DNA of 32,371 nt from Paludisphaera soli (GCF_011064595.1 NZ_JAALJI010000043.1:1-32371), one strand, 5' to 3'. Positions 17,540 to 25,592 are shown, counted from the first letter of the stretch. The notes: generated by a model not told the origin, from the sequence alone. Numbers and translations are program-made.

Positions 17540-17576
17540 AGCCCGGCCGGTGTTGGTCGCACCGTCCGGGCTTTTT
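17540..17576 (+). terminator. Intrinsic terminator-like hairpin facing right, in the winged-helix gene's leader
   Basis: The sequence forms AGCCCGGCCGGTG, loop TTGGTCG, and CACCGTCCGGGCT with one mismatch, followed by TTTTT on the plus strand. It lies just upstream of the leftward gene start at 17517, so it would end a transcript running antisense to that gene. Alternatively the hairpin acts in the gene's own leader. Confidence 0.6.
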
Positions 17577-17682
17577 CCATTTCGAAGCGTGGCGATTCTC
17601 GCGCGCATCCGGGCTTGATGCCAGGGGGGCGCGGCCGGTCGGTTCATCGCTTAAGCGGGATCACCACCAGCGTCCCCGACCG

Positions 17683-17874
17683 TCACTTCTTCGCCCGACC
17701 CTCTATCGCTTCCGCGACGAGGATGCGGGCCATCGCCGCGAGGCTCAAGTCCGCCTTGGCGGCCTCCAGCCTCAGGAGCCGGTGCGTATCCTCGTCGAGT
17801 TCCAGGCGGACGGCCCGGAGTTTCGTTTCGGCGGCCGGCATTCCGGCGTCCCCCTTCGTCGTCTTGCGAGCCAT
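17683..17874 (-). CDS. Small ribbon-helix-helix (CopG/Arc-like) regulator, 63 aa
   Basis: Residues about 17-60 fit the ribbon-helix-helix fold: strand KLRAVRLEL, helix DEDTHRLLRLEAAKADL, turn, helix SLAAMARILVAEAIEGRAKK. Proteins of this size often repress plasmid copy-number or addiction genes, or assist partition. The ATG at 17874 follows AGGGAGC. It lies between the winged-helix gene and the AT-rich repeat region at 17975-18095, which would be a natural operator. No toxin gene is next to it, so an antitoxin role is less likely. Confidence 0.75.
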   Translation of the reverse strand: MARKTTKGDAGMPAAETKLRAVRLELDEDTHRLLRLEAAKADLSLAAMARILVAEAIEGRAKK

Positions 17875-17974
17875 CGGCTTTTGCTCCCTGGGTTGCGTTC
17901 GCCCACGACAGCATACCGACGCACCGCCCCGAATGGCGCGCCGTATCCTACCGCGCCCCCGGATCGCGCGTCAA

Positions 17975-18095
17975 CGCTGTACAAATCGGTCGGCATGTTG
18001 CCTATGCAACATTTGCAACAAATCTTCACGATGTAACCTATTAAGCAAATGCAACGCAACAGGAATTTTGACATTTTCGTTGACGGTGTAACGGA
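17975..18095. promoter_or_regulatory. AT-rich region with GCAAC repeats, candidate origin or operator
   Basis: This is the most AT-rich stretch of the plasmid-like backbone. ATGTTGC (17995-18001) and GCAACAT (18006-18012) form a perfect 7-bp inverted repeat with a 4-bp centre. Further GCAAC copies lie at 18015, 18051 and 18056. It separates the leftward CopG-like gene from rightward genes, so it probably also carries divergent promoters. No clear DnaA box was seen. Confidence 0.45.
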
Positions 18096-18155
18096 AGGTC
18101 ATCATCCATGAGTCGCACGAATCCTGATGCGACCGAGACGTAAAGACGAGCGACA

Positions 18156-18177
18156 GCGGGCCCCACGTGGGGCCCGC
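18156..18177. promoter_or_regulatory. 22-bp perfect palindrome in a leader
   Basis: GCGGGCCCCAC followed directly by GTGGGGCCCGC, centred on CACGTG. It lies 33 bases before the small gene at 18211 and could be an operator or an RNA hairpin in its leader. Confidence 0.5.
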
Positions 18178-18210
18178 GAGGGCGAAGACGCAACCGGGGA
18201 GAAAGCCGCG

Positions 18211-18423
18211 ATGAGCACGATCGGCGAGATGGTCAGATTCACGGGCGAGACGGTCGGCGGGGGGTTGATCGACGTCGACCTGTATTTGACGACCGAGGCC
18301 ACCGAAGGGGCCTTGCTCGCGAGGCAACCCTACCTAATGGGGCCGGGCTGGGTACGTCGGCCGTCGACGCTCCTGGCTGGCCTCATCCTCTATCTGAGGG
18401 ACGACGCCCCCGCCGACGCTTGA
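18211..18423 (+). CDS. Small hypothetical protein, 70 aa
   Basis: The ATG at 18211 follows a good GGGGAGAAA ribosome site; the open frame before it is Arg/Glu-rich leader sequence. The product begins MSTIGEMVRFTGETVGGG and includes IDVDLYLTTEATEGALLARQ and LLAGLILYL, giving a mixed alpha/beta pattern with no signal peptide. No family was recognised. It is the first gene of a rightward series leading to the primase-helicase, though a strong hairpin follows it directly, so its transcript may end there. Confidence 0.6.
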   Translation: MSTIGEMVRFTGETVGGGLIDVDLYLTTEATEGALLARQPYLMGPGWVRRPSTLLAGLILYLRDDAPADA

Positions 18424-18433
18424 GACGGGGCGG

Positions 18434-18487
18434 CTCTGGGAAGCTTGCGACCCGACCCCCGCCGGCCGGGGGGTGAGCTTCCCAGAG
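18434..18487. terminator. Long hairpin after the 70-aa gene
   Basis: CTCTGGGAAGCT (18434-18445) pairs perfectly with AGCTTCCCAGAG (18476-18487). The loop itself contains the self-complementary CCGCCGGCCGG region. There is no T-run, but it stands 10 bases past a stop codon and probably ends or protects the transcript. Confidence 0.6.
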
Positions 18488-18654
18488 GTTGGAAAATCAG
18501 ATCGGCATGCCTTGAGGATCATTTCAAGCGCCTAAAATCAACCCCATTTATGTTGTTTGCCAACAGAGACTTGCGGCGTGACCTATGCCAAAAAGCTTGA
18601 CAGGTCTCAGATTGCGGATGAGATGGGCGAGACGGACGACAAAGAGGCCCGTCG

Positions 18655-18981
18655 ATGACGCCTCCCCGGAGATCCAGAATGCCCGCCCTCAGACGAAACG
18701 CCCGGAAGCCCTCCCCATCGGAAGCCGTCCGATGCACGCCCGACCCTAGTTCGCTCGACGTCGAGCGGCTGGGCGACACGCTCGACCAATGCCTCAGTCG
18801 TCGCGAGGTCGCGACCGCCCTACGGACGACCGGGACTTGCGTCCATAGGTGGACGCACGGCGGCTGTCTCGGCAAGGACGGCCGGATGCACGTACTCCCC
18901 GCCATCAAGGTCGGGAATCGCTATCTGACCCACAAGCGGGACCTGGCCGCCTTCATCAAAGCCATCAACCGCCCCGCCTGA
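18655..18981 (+). CDS. DUF1580/excisionase-like helix-turn-helix protein, 108 aa
   Basis: Residues about 45-106 form a MerR/excisionase-like winged helix: LSRREVATALRTTGTCVHRW for the helix-turn-helix, then VLPAIKVGNRYLTHKRDLAAF for the wing, as in planctomycete DUF1580 proteins. The first 40 residues are basic and disordered. The start at 18655 follows AAAGAGG. Such proteins bend DNA as recombination directionality factors or act as small regulators in mobile elements; a tyrosine recombinase lies at 29038-30129. An exact GCGCCTAA half-site (18528-18535), matching the iteron core, lies upstream, so control by the winged-helix protein is possible. Confidence 0.7.
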   Translation: MTPPRRSRMPALRRNARKPSPSEAVRCTPDPSSLDVERLGDTLDQCLSRREVATALRTTGTCVHRWTHGGCLGKDGRMHVLPAIKVGNRYLTHKRDLAAFIKAINRPA

Positions 18982-19089
18982 CCGACGACGTCCGTCGGCC
19001 TTCCTGATCTTAGCCTCACCGACCACGCGCCGTCCCCGCCGGCTCGACGTGCCCCGCTGCGCCTTGACCTTTCATCATGGAGAGCAGGA

Positions 19090-19386
19090 ATGAGCAATCA
19101 CGAATTCGACGCTAACGGCGTCTGCAACGCCGAGTTCGCCGAGCTTGAGGCCGCCCTCGACGCGGTCGCAGACGACCCCGTTTGCAGGCTGTGCGGCGGT
19201 CCGGCGGACTTCATGGGCATCTGCGTCCCGGACCGAGTCGCGGGCGAACGGGCTTTCCCGTTCGCCATCTGCCCGGACTGCCGGGAGGTCCCGGGCTGGG
19301 GGCGGGCGCTCCAGGACTCGTTCAAGGACGACTCCGAGGGCGTGAGCTTGAAGCGGACCGCTGCCGCCACGCTGGCGGGCGTTTGA
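19090..19386 (+). CDS. Small zinc-ribbon protein, 98 aa
   Basis: Four cysteines in two pairs, CRLCGG and CPDCRE, about 30 residues apart, form a likely zinc ribbon in the middle of the protein. The N-terminus is acidic (NAEFAELEAALDAVADD). The start at 19090 has a strong GGAGAGCAGG ribosome site. It ends 52 bases before the primase-helicase gene and is probably co-transcribed with it. Zinc-ribbon proteins next to replication genes often bind DNA or a replication partner, but no specific family was recognised. Confidence 0.7.
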   Translation: MSNHEFDANGVCNAEFAELEAALDAVADDPVCRLCGGPADFMGICVPDRVAGERAFPFAICPDCREVPGWGRALQDSFKDDSEGVSLKRTAAATLAGV

Positions 19387-19438
19387 CGACATCCGAGGTT
19401 CAACCCGGGGCACGGCCCCGGAAAGAGATTCGCAGCAC

Positions 19439-21847
19439 ATGAGAGTCAACGACGACATGACCGGCTTCGACGACGATGCCGACTGCAACGACTTCGACGA
19501 CGCTCCCGACGTGGCGTGCGTCGTCGAGCTTGACGCCCTCGACGCTGTCCCGGCTGAGCTTCGGCGTCTTCCGCGATGGGTCGTCTGGCGGACGATCGTC
19601 CGGAACGGCAAGGCCACCAAGGTCCCGTTCCAAGTGGGCGGATCCGCCGCCTCGACGACCGACCCGGCGACCTGGACGACGTTCGACGCGGCTGCGAAAG
19701 CCTTTCGCGAGGCGGCCCCCGGCCGGCTCGATGGTTTGGGCTTCGTGTTCACCGGGGGCGACCCTTACGTCGGGGTCGACTTCGACGGCTGTCTGATGGA
19801 CGGCGGGGAGATCGCCGGATGGGCCCAACTGTGGCTCGACCGCCTGCGAGGCGGCTACATGGAGGTTTCGCCGAGCGGCAAGGGCGTCAAGGTCTGGGTT
19901 CGCGGCAAGCTCTCCGGGGGCGGCTCCAAGCGTCAGGTCGGTGAGGGCGAGCGTACGGCGATCGAGGTCTACGACGAGAAGAGGTATTTCACGGTCACAG
20001 GCGTCGCCTTGGGACGCCCTGACGGGGCGATCCCGGAGCGGCAAGAGGTCGTCGACGACTTGTACCGCTGGGTGAAGGAACGGCCGTCCGAGAGGTCTGA
20101 GACACCCCCGGCGAACCGGACGGGGGGGCTTCGCGTCCGGGACACGTCGGGGCCCATGACCGACGAGCAACGGGCGTCCGCCTATCTGGCGAAGGTCGAT
20201 CCAGCCATCGAAGGTCAGGACGGATCCGGGACGACGCTCCGGGCGGCCATGATCGGCCCCGGGTTCGACCTGGCGCCCGACGTCGCCTTTCGGCTCCTGA
20301 GGGATGAGTACAACCCTCGCTGTGAACCGCCGTGGTCGGACAAGGATCTTCGCCGCAAGGTCGATCAGGCGTACCTGAAAGAAGGCCGCCGGGGTTGGTT
20401 GCTCGACGCGGGCGGGGGTCGGACGGGGCAGGGGGGCGACGAGGCGGAAAGCCTGGACGCCGTGCTCGCCCGGAAGGCCCGGACCGACATGGGCAACGGG
20501 GAGCGGTTCGCGGCCCGCCACGGCGGCGACGTGCGGTACTGCAAGCCGTGGGGCGACTGGCTCGTCTGGGACGGCCGGCGGTACGCCGTGGACCGGACGG
20601 GGGCCGTCCAGCGCCTGGCCAAGGATACGGCGCGCAGGATCCTCGTCGAGGCGGCAACGCTCGACGGCGACGATCAGAAGCGCCTCGCCGACCACGCGAT
20701 TGCTTCCCAGTCGAAGACGCGCATCGACGCCATGATCGCGATGGCGGCGACCGAACCGGGGATCCCCATCCTGCCCGAAGAGATGAACCGGGACGGCTGG
20801 CTGCTCAACTGCCGGAATGGGACGATCGACCTGCGGACGGGGGAGCTACGGCCCCACGATCGGGCCGACCTGATCACTCAGCTATGCCCGGTCGACTTCG
20901 ACCCGGACGCGGAATGCCCTCAGTGGGAAGCGACCCTCGACCTGTTCTTCGACAAGAACCAGGCCCTCATCGCCTACTGGCAACGCGTCTGCGGCTACGC
21001 GCTCGTCGGCGTGGTCCGCGACCACGTCATGCCGGTCTGCTACGGGGACGGGTCCAACGGCAAGAGCACGATCCTGGGGACGCTGCTGGACGTCCTGGGG
21101 ACCTGCTACGCCATGAAGGCGCCGCCCGCGATGCTGATGGCGAAGGCCGTCGAGTCGCACCCGACGGACCGGGCCGACCTGCACGGGAAGCGGCTCGTGG
21201 TCGCCATCGAGACCGAAGCCGGGCGGCGGCTCGACGAGGTCATGGTGAAGGAGTTGACGGGCGGCGACCGGATCCGGGCCCGACGGATGCGGCAGGACTT
21301 CTGGGAGTTCTCGCCGACGCACACGATCATCATGGCCACGAACCACAAGCCCGTGGTCAAGGGGACGGACAACGGCGTGTGGCGTCGGCTCCGGATGATC
21401 CCCTTCGCGGTGAAGGTCGACGCGGCGAACGCGGACACCGCGATGCCGGACAAGCTCCGGGCCGAGTTCCCCGGGATCCTGGCGTGGTGCGTCCGGGGCT
21501 GCCTGGCGTGGAAGGAAGTCGGCCTCGCCGAACCGGACATCGTCTCTAAGGCGACCGCCGAGTATCGGTCCGAACAGGACGTCGTCGGCCTGTTCCTCGG
21601 CGATCGGGCGTTGCTGGATCCGTCGGTCAAGAGGCGATGCAGCGAGGTCTACCAGGCTTACCAGTCGTGGGCAGAGTCGGCTGGAGAACGGGCGATGACG
21701 CTCCGGGCCTTCGGCGACGCCATGAAGGAACGCGGCGTCGAGACTAAGACGAGCAACGGCAAGTGGTACGTCGGCGTAGGGCTGAAGCCCCTTGGTTCGG
21801 GGCAGGCGGAGCGCGACGACGAGCGATCGGAACAGTGGAACAGATAG
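19439..21847 (+). CDS. Primase/superfamily 3 helicase of phage-plasmid type, 802 aa
   Basis: The N-terminal part (about 33-170) resembles primase-polymerase-associated domains (AELRRLPRWVVWR, GLGFVFTGG, then YVGVDFDG with the acidic pair D114/D116). The C-terminal half is a D5/P4-type helicase: GWLLNCRNGTIDLRTGEL, then Walker A GDGSNGKST at 536-544, Walker B RLVVAIETE at 585-593, and motif C HTIIMATNHKP at 628-638. A winged-helix tail follows (SEVYQAYQSWAESAGE). Such proteins open and prime the origin of phages, satellites and plasmids. The ATG at 19439 is preceded by AAAGAG; a second ATG at 19457 is possible. It is the best evidence that this region replicates, or once replicated, on its own. 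Confidence 0.9.
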   Translation: MRVNDDMTGFDDDADCNDFDDAPDVACVVELDALDAVPAELRRLPRWVVWRTIVRNGKATKVPFQVGGSAASTTDPATWTTFDAAAKAFREAAPGRLDGLGFVFTGGDPYVGVDFDGCLMDGGEIAGWAQLWLDRLRGGYMEVSPSGKGVKVWVRGKLSGGGSKRQVGEGERTAIEVYDEKRYFTVTGVALGRPDGAIPERQEVVDDLYRWVKERPSERSETPPANRTGGLRVRDTSGPMTDEQRASAYLAKVDPAIEGQDGSGTTLRAAMIGPGFDLAPDVAFRLLRDEYNPRCEPPWSDKDLRRKVDQAYLKEGRRGWLLDAGGGRTGQGGDEAESLDAVLARKARTDMGNGERFAARHGGDVRYCKPWGDWLVWDGRRYAVDRTGAVQRLAKDTARRILVEAATLDGDDQKRLADHAIASQSKTRIDAMIAMAATEPGIPILPEEMNRDGWLLNCRNGTIDLRTGELRPHDRADLITQLCPVDFDPDAECPQWEATLDLFFDKNQALIAYWQRVCGYALVGVVRDHVMPVCYGDGSNGKSTILGTLLDVLGTCYAMKAPPAMLMAKAVESHPTDRADLHGKRLVVAIETEAGRRLDEVMVKELTGGDRIRARRMRQDFWEFSPTHTIIMATNHKPVVKGTDNGVWRRLRMIPFAVKVDAANADTAMPDKLRAEFPGILAWCVRGCLAWKEVGLAEPDIVSKATAEYRSEQDVVGLFLGDRALLDPSVKRRCSEVYQAYQSWAESAGERAMTLRAFGDAMKERGVETKTSNGKWYVGVGLKPLGSGQAERDDERSEQWNR

Positions 21848-21881
21848 TCGCGTGACCGACTGTTACGCTGTTCTGGGCTTC

Positions 21882-21939
21882 CCGGGCGATCGTTCCAACT
21901 CGGCAAACCCCGTAGGCTGAATGGTTTACGATCGCCCGG
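21882..21939. terminator. Stem-loop after the primase-helicase gene
   Basis: CCGGGCGATCGT (21882-21893) and ACGATCGCCCGG (21928-21939) are perfectly complementary. Inside the loop AAACC (21905-21909) can pair with GGTTT (21923-21927), extending the right-hand stem. It begins 35 bases past the stop codon. There is no T-run. Confidence 0.55.
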
Positions 21940-22464
21940 CCGCCCCCCTCGGAACAATGGGCCTGGAATCCCCTATCAACGGCCTTGAGTCCTACGTGAG
22001 GGGCGTTAATGCCAGAAACAGGGTCCAGTGTTCCAATCGTTCCAAGGGATCGCAGGGTCGGCCCCATGCCGGGCATCGAGGGGGTAGGGGGGGCAAAAAT
22101 GTTAGAGCGATCATCGACCCCGTACCGAAGCCGTCCCCGCTTGCGTTTTGATGCGCCGTTCGGACCCCGAAATCCGGGGACAAAGGTGAGTTCGTCCCCT
22201 CTAATACGCGACAACACTCCGCAAGTCGATTGCGGGGCAGTCGCATCACGTTTCGGGCGAAGGGGTTGGGAGCCGATTGGGCCGGGTGCGATCCCATCCC
22301 GCGCCATGTCGCAGCCCTCTTAGCGACTTGAACGCGCGATCACAACCCCCCTTCTGGGGAGCTGAAAACGGGTCGAAAGCGAGGTGTCGAAGTCCATTTC
22401 CGAGCAGTCGCTTCGTCTTGGAATCCCCTTTATGTTTCGCTCGCGAGCGACGCCGTCGAGGCGT
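21940..22464. other. Intergenic stretch between replication genes and cargo
   Basis: No gene is supported. GTTCCAA motifs occur twice at about 22030-22050, and a 12-bp palindrome CGCTCGCGAGCG lies at 22439-22450, just past the end of the leftward reductase gene, where it may help end transcription. Base composition is less GC-rich than in the backbone. Confidence 0.45.
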
Positions 22465-23391
22465 TCACCCGATGACGAACTTGTCGCGGTGCTGCTTAAT
22501 GAATTGGTCGAGCGTTGTCAGCGGCACGCCCCAGCTACGAACGGCATCGAGGTCCACCTTATAGCCCTCGACGTTGTCCCAGACTTGGCCCCTGACCATC
22601 AGCGAGTGGTAGCCTTGTGCGACCAACTCGTCCTCGGAGAAGGTGAGAGCCGAAACCGGCTTTCCGGTGACCTCTGCAATCTTGGCTGCAACCTCGACCA
22701 GAGTGACGCAGTCTGCGGAGAGGTCAATCTCGTGACCGTGGAAACGCTCCGGGTCGGCGAAGGCGGCGGCCGCGAACGCCCCGATATCTTGGGCCGCAAT
22801 CCAGTCGAGGCGGGTGTCCGGCTCAATCGCGGTCTCGAACCGACCGCGTTCCGCAAGCGAGGGGAACATGAAATCCACCATCGGCGGCACCAGGTCTTCC
22901 ATGATTAAGGCAGGCTTCAGGATGACCCAGTGGGGGAAGCCCCGCGTCTTGACCATCTCGTTCACGGCCGCCTTGTTGTTCCAGTAGAGAGGCTCCCAGC
23001 GTCCCTCATCCCAGCCGATGAAGTTCTCCTGGTCACCCGCACGAGCGACCGAGGTGTGGACGACCATGCTGACGCCCGCTCGGTGAGCAGCCTCGACCAA
23101 TGCCTTGCCGGTCACAATCTCGGTGTCCGGGTCACTAGGCTGCGACCCCATCTGCATCGAGAAGACCCCGCCCACCCCGGCCAATGCCGCATCGAGGCTG
23201 GCGGGGTCGTTGAAATCGCCCTTAACGACTTCCACGCCACGCTCGGCGAGTGCCCGTCCGGCGGCCGACTGGGGGTCTCGTGTCATCGCACGAACTGTCC
23301 GACCCGCTTGCTGCAACGCCCGTACGACGGCTCCACCCTGTTTTCCCGTAGCTCCCGTGACGAGAATCGGGCTGCCCGTTTCGTTCGACAT
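22465..23391 (-). CDS. NmrA-like NAD(P)-binding family protein, 308 aa
   Basis: A Rossmann fold opens the protein, with ILVTGATGKQGGAVVRAL giving the GxxGxxG nucleotide-binding loop at 13-19. Later motifs fit the NmrA/HSCARG group of atypical short-chain dehydrogenases: VVKGDFNDPASLDAAL, VVHTSVARAG, and WNNKAAVNEMVKTRGF where the YxxxK lysine region would be. Some members reduce quinones or act as NADPH-responsive regulators; the substrate here is unknown. The start at 23391 (MSNETGSP) has GAGAGG just upstream; a longer frame to 23433 is not needed. It is divergent from the TetR gene, with a palindromic operator between, so it is very likely that regulator's target. Confidence 0.9.
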   Translation of the reverse strand: MSNETGSPILVTGATGKQGGAVVRALQQAGRTVRAMTRDPQSAAGRALAERGVEVVKGDFNDPASLDAALAGVGGVFSMQMGSQPSDPDTEIVTGKALVEAAHRAGVSMVVHTSVARAGDQENFIGWDEGRWEPLYWNNKAAVNEMVKTRGFPHWVILKPALIMEDLVPPMVDFMFPSLAERGRFETAIEPDTRLDWIAAQDIGAFAAAAFADPERFHGHEIDLSADCVTLVEVAAKIAEVTGKPVSALTFSEDELVAQGYHSLMVRGQVWDNVEGYKVDLDAVRSWGVPLTTLDQFIKQHRDKFVIG

Positions 23392-23502
23392 AAAGAACCT
23401 CTCACCAAGCGGATAAGCCAAGCCCGGCACCACTCGCTGAGTCCTGCTCGCGAGGGTAGAGCGTTGAAAGGAGCAATGAGAGAATGGTACTCCAGCTCAA
23501 TA

Positions 23503-23520
23503 CGAAACTCAAGAGTTTCG
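23503..23520. promoter_or_regulatory. Palindromic operator between the NmrA-like and TetR genes
   Basis: CGAAACTC, centre AA, GAGTTTCG: perfect 8-bp arms. It lies 112 bases from one start codon and 40 from the other, in the shared promoter region. TetR proteins usually bind such palindromes and control both divergent genes. Confidence 0.65.
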
Positions 23521-23559
23521 GTACTACCAAGTATCGCAATGTCCGGGTACAGTAGCGTG

Positions 23560-24186
23560 ATGGCCGACCAGACCAACCAGCACCGCCGCCGTCTCCCACC
23601 GTCCGCACGGGGACGTGCCCAAGACATAAGCCGCGACGAACTCATCATCGGAGCGACGCTCAAGCTCCTTGGCGAGGTCGGATACAACGCCCTCAAGATG
23701 TCCGACGTGGCTTCGCAAGCCGGGGTATCCAAGGCGACGCTTTACCGACGGTGGACCGCGAAGGCGGACCTCGTCGCCGATGCGGTCGCCACGCTCAATC
23801 CGTTCCTCCCGCCCGACTACCCCGGCACATCCCTGAGGGATGACCTCCTCGCCCTGATGGAACGGGCCAGCACCTGCGGAGACCGCTCCGACGTCGTGAC
23901 CGCCACGATGGAGATGGCGAGGTCGAACCCGGACCTCTACCGGACGTTGAGCGAGCGATTCACCACTTACGTCCGTCGCGAGATGGGCTCGCTCGCGGTG
24001 CGTGCGGTAGAGGAGGGGTTTGCGGCCTTGTCGCCCGTCGAGCTGGACCATGTCAGCGAAACGGTCGTGGCTTTTGTAACCCACCTATCCAGCCCGGCGT
24101 CGAAGACAATCCCCCGAGAGCGTCTCATCGGCGTGGTTGACCACGTCTTGACCGTTCTGATTACCGGGTCACGTCAGTCGGGGTAG
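23560..24186 (+). CDS. TetR/AcrR-family transcriptional repressor, 208 aa
   Basis: The N-terminal helix-turn-helix is clear at about residues 25-70 (SRDELIIGATLKLLGEVGYN, KMSDVASQAGVSKATLYRRW). The ligand-binding helical part follows, with PPDYPGTSLRDDLLALMERA and a C-terminal segment like the TetR_C_16/C_11 groups. It would act as a dimer that leaves DNA when a small hydrophobic ligand binds. The start at 23560 (MADQTNQHRR) is chosen because the basic tail before the helix-turn-helix begins there; an ATG at 23539 is a possible alternative. The ligand is unknown. Confidence 0.9.
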   Translation: MADQTNQHRRRLPPSARGRAQDISRDELIIGATLKLLGEVGYNALKMSDVASQAGVSKATLYRRWTAKADLVADAVATLNPFLPPDYPGTSLRDDLLALMERASTCGDRSDVVTATMEMARSNPDLYRTLSERFTTYVRREMGSLAVRAVEEGFAALSPVELDHVSETVVAFVTHLSSPASKTIPRERLIGVVDHVLTVLITGSRQSG

Positions 24187-24223
24187 CCAGCCGGCCAACC
24201 GTCGCTCGGCCCAGTCAGGCGGT

Positions 24224-24240
24224 TTTGCCGGAGATAATTC
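24224..24240 (+). repeat. 17-bp direct repeat, left copy
   Basis: TTTGCCGGAGATAATTC is identical to 25657-25673 in the same orientation. The pair brackets the marR-reductase operon. A shorter relative, AGCCGGAGATGA, lies near 26753. Confidence 0.65.
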
Positions 24241-24278
24241 GACCTCGATGGCCGAGCTTGCCGAGGAGTTGAAAGCTC

Positions 24279-24299
24279 GGCACTCCGTCTTGGAGTGCC
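24279..24299. terminator. Hairpin between convergent tetR and reductase genes
   Basis: GGCACTCC, loop GTCTT, GGAGTGCC, with perfect 8-bp arms. An overlapping pair CCGAGCT (24252-24258) and AGCTCGG (24274-24280) offers an alternative fold. It lies between two converging genes and may serve both. Confidence 0.6.
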
Positions 24300-24318
24300 C
24301 CGGAATTCAATCCTCAGC

Positions 24319-25065
24319 TCACATGTACAAGGCACGATTTAGACGGGTGAGATAGTCCGCGTCAGGATTGGTCGTGGAGGAACCAAGCCGTTCTTGGACT
24401 GCTGCTATCGCCATGTCACGCCGCTTGGGCAACCGCGACGCCTCGGCCGCCGCCAACGCGGCCGGCAGCTCCGCGAGCGTGAGGTCGGTGCAGTAGCAGG
24501 GGGCACCGGGCTGCTGCCTCCACGAGTCCGCGAGCGTGCCCGCGTCGTAGGCGTCGAACCCCGTCTCCTCGACGAGCTGCATCCCCACCTTGCGGTCCGA
24601 CTCCCGGTCGGCAGCGATGGAGAGGGCAATTCGACCCGGGCTCCCCGGGGGCTTTCCCAACCGGGCGAATGAGTCGGAACCGATTGAGTTCCATGCCTTG
24701 ACGAAGGGCCTACCCAGCTGCTCGGACACCCACAGGCTCTCGACCTGGCCGGCCTCGATGGCGTCAATCTTGCCGTCCCGATGCGGGTAGTAATTTGACG
24801 TGTCGATGAGGACCGCATCGGCCGGCAGCTTGGCGACCAACGGGGCGATGGACGGGATGTTCTTTAGGGGGATGGAGATGACCAGCACGTCGACATCCGC
24901 CGCAGCTTCAGATTGCGAGACCGCCCGTGCACCGGAGGCCAGCACGTCGGCCCCGATGGTCTCCGGGCCGCGGGAGTTGGCCACCTTCACGTCATGCCCC
25001 CCCGCACTCCATACGAGGGCCAAGGTCTTGCCGATGTGGCCGGTGCCGAGGATTCCGATTTTCAT
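24319..25065 (-). CDS. NADPH-dependent F420-reductase-like oxidoreductase, 248 aa
   Basis: A Rossmann fold at the N-terminus (MKIGILGTGHIGKTLA, VKVANSRGPETI) is followed by DVDVLVISIPLKNI, VLIDTSNYYPHRDG and VKAWNSIGSDSF. This is the order found in the F420-dependent NADP reductase family and related NADP-binding reductases. Whether it uses F420 or another partner cannot be told. The ATG at 25065 follows AAGGAG and overlaps the end of the marR gene by 4 bp (ATGA), so translation is coupled and MarR probably controls the pair. It ends on the left in a hairpin shared with tetR. The length is normal for the family. Confidence 0.85.
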   Translation of the reverse strand: MKIGILGTGHIGKTLALVWSAGGHDVKVANSRGPETIGADVLASGARAVSQSEAAADVDVLVISIPLKNIPSIAPLVAKLPADAVLIDTSNYYPHRDGKIDAIEAGQVESLWVSEQLGRPFVKAWNSIGSDSFARLGKPPGSPGRIALSIAADRESDRKVGMQLVEETGFDAYDAGTLADSWRQQPGAPCYCTDLTLAELPAALAAAEASRLPKRRDMAIAAVQERLGSSTTNPDADYLTRLNRALYM

Positions 25066-25571
25066 GATGCTTCTCCTTCTGTTTGTTGGTCGGAAGATGA
25101 TTCGGCCTCGCCCTTACGAGGTCTCGCGAGCCCGTTCAGGGTGTCGCGGAGCTCGGCGGCCTGGGCATGCGTGAGACGGCAAGCCGTCTCAATCTTCCCG
25201 GGCACCGAGCACGCCTCCTCGCGGAGGGCACGGCCCGCGTCGGTCAAGTCGATGAGGACGCGTCGCTCGTCGGCCGAGTCCCGCGTGCGGGTCACGAGCC
25301 CGGCGGTTTGTAGCCGCTTGAGGAGCGGCGTGAGCGTCCCGGTATCCATGCCGAGGACGAGGCCGAGGTCCCCGACGCTCCGGGGGGCATCCTCGTAGAG
25401 TGCGAGCATGACCAGGAATTGGGGGTAGGTCAGGCCGAGCGGCTCCAGGAACGGGCGATGGAGCCGGATGACCCGATTCGCGGCACCGTACAACGCGAAG
25501 GAGAGTTGCCTCCCGACGCGGAGCCACTCCTCGTTCTTGGTCGATGGGTCGCCTGATGGTTTGCTTGGCAT
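25062..25571 (-). CDS. MarR/OhrR-like regulator lacking the usual reactive cysteine, 169 aa
   Basis: The sequence follows the OhrR branch of the MarR family: QLSFALYGAANRVIRLHRPF, LEPLGLTYPQFLVMLALYED, then the winged helix with LGLVLGMDTGTLTPLLKRLQ and DERRVLIDLTDAG. In OhrR proteins the peroxide-sensing cysteine sits in QLCFALY; here that position is S24. Two cysteines remain near the C-terminus (C121, C131). It therefore probably does not sense organic peroxides in the standard way. The start at 25571 follows AGAGGAG. A palindromic operator lies 22 bases upstream, which points to autorepression together with the downstream reductase. Confidence 0.9.
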   Translation of the reverse strand: MPSKPSGDPSTKNEEWLRVGRQLSFALYGAANRVIRLHRPFLEPLGLTYPQFLVMLALYEDAPRSVGDLGLVLGMDTGTLTPLLKRLQTAGLVTRTRDSADERRVLIDLTDAGRALREEACSVPGKIETACRLTHAQAAELRDTLNGLARPRKGEAESSSDQQTEGEAS

Positions 25572-25592
25572 TGCGAACTCCTCTGGCAAGCA

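Noticed and set aside
19400-20695. 431-codon minus-strand frame opposite the primase gene
   Set aside because: It is an antisense shadow; the plus strand carries the helicase motifs.
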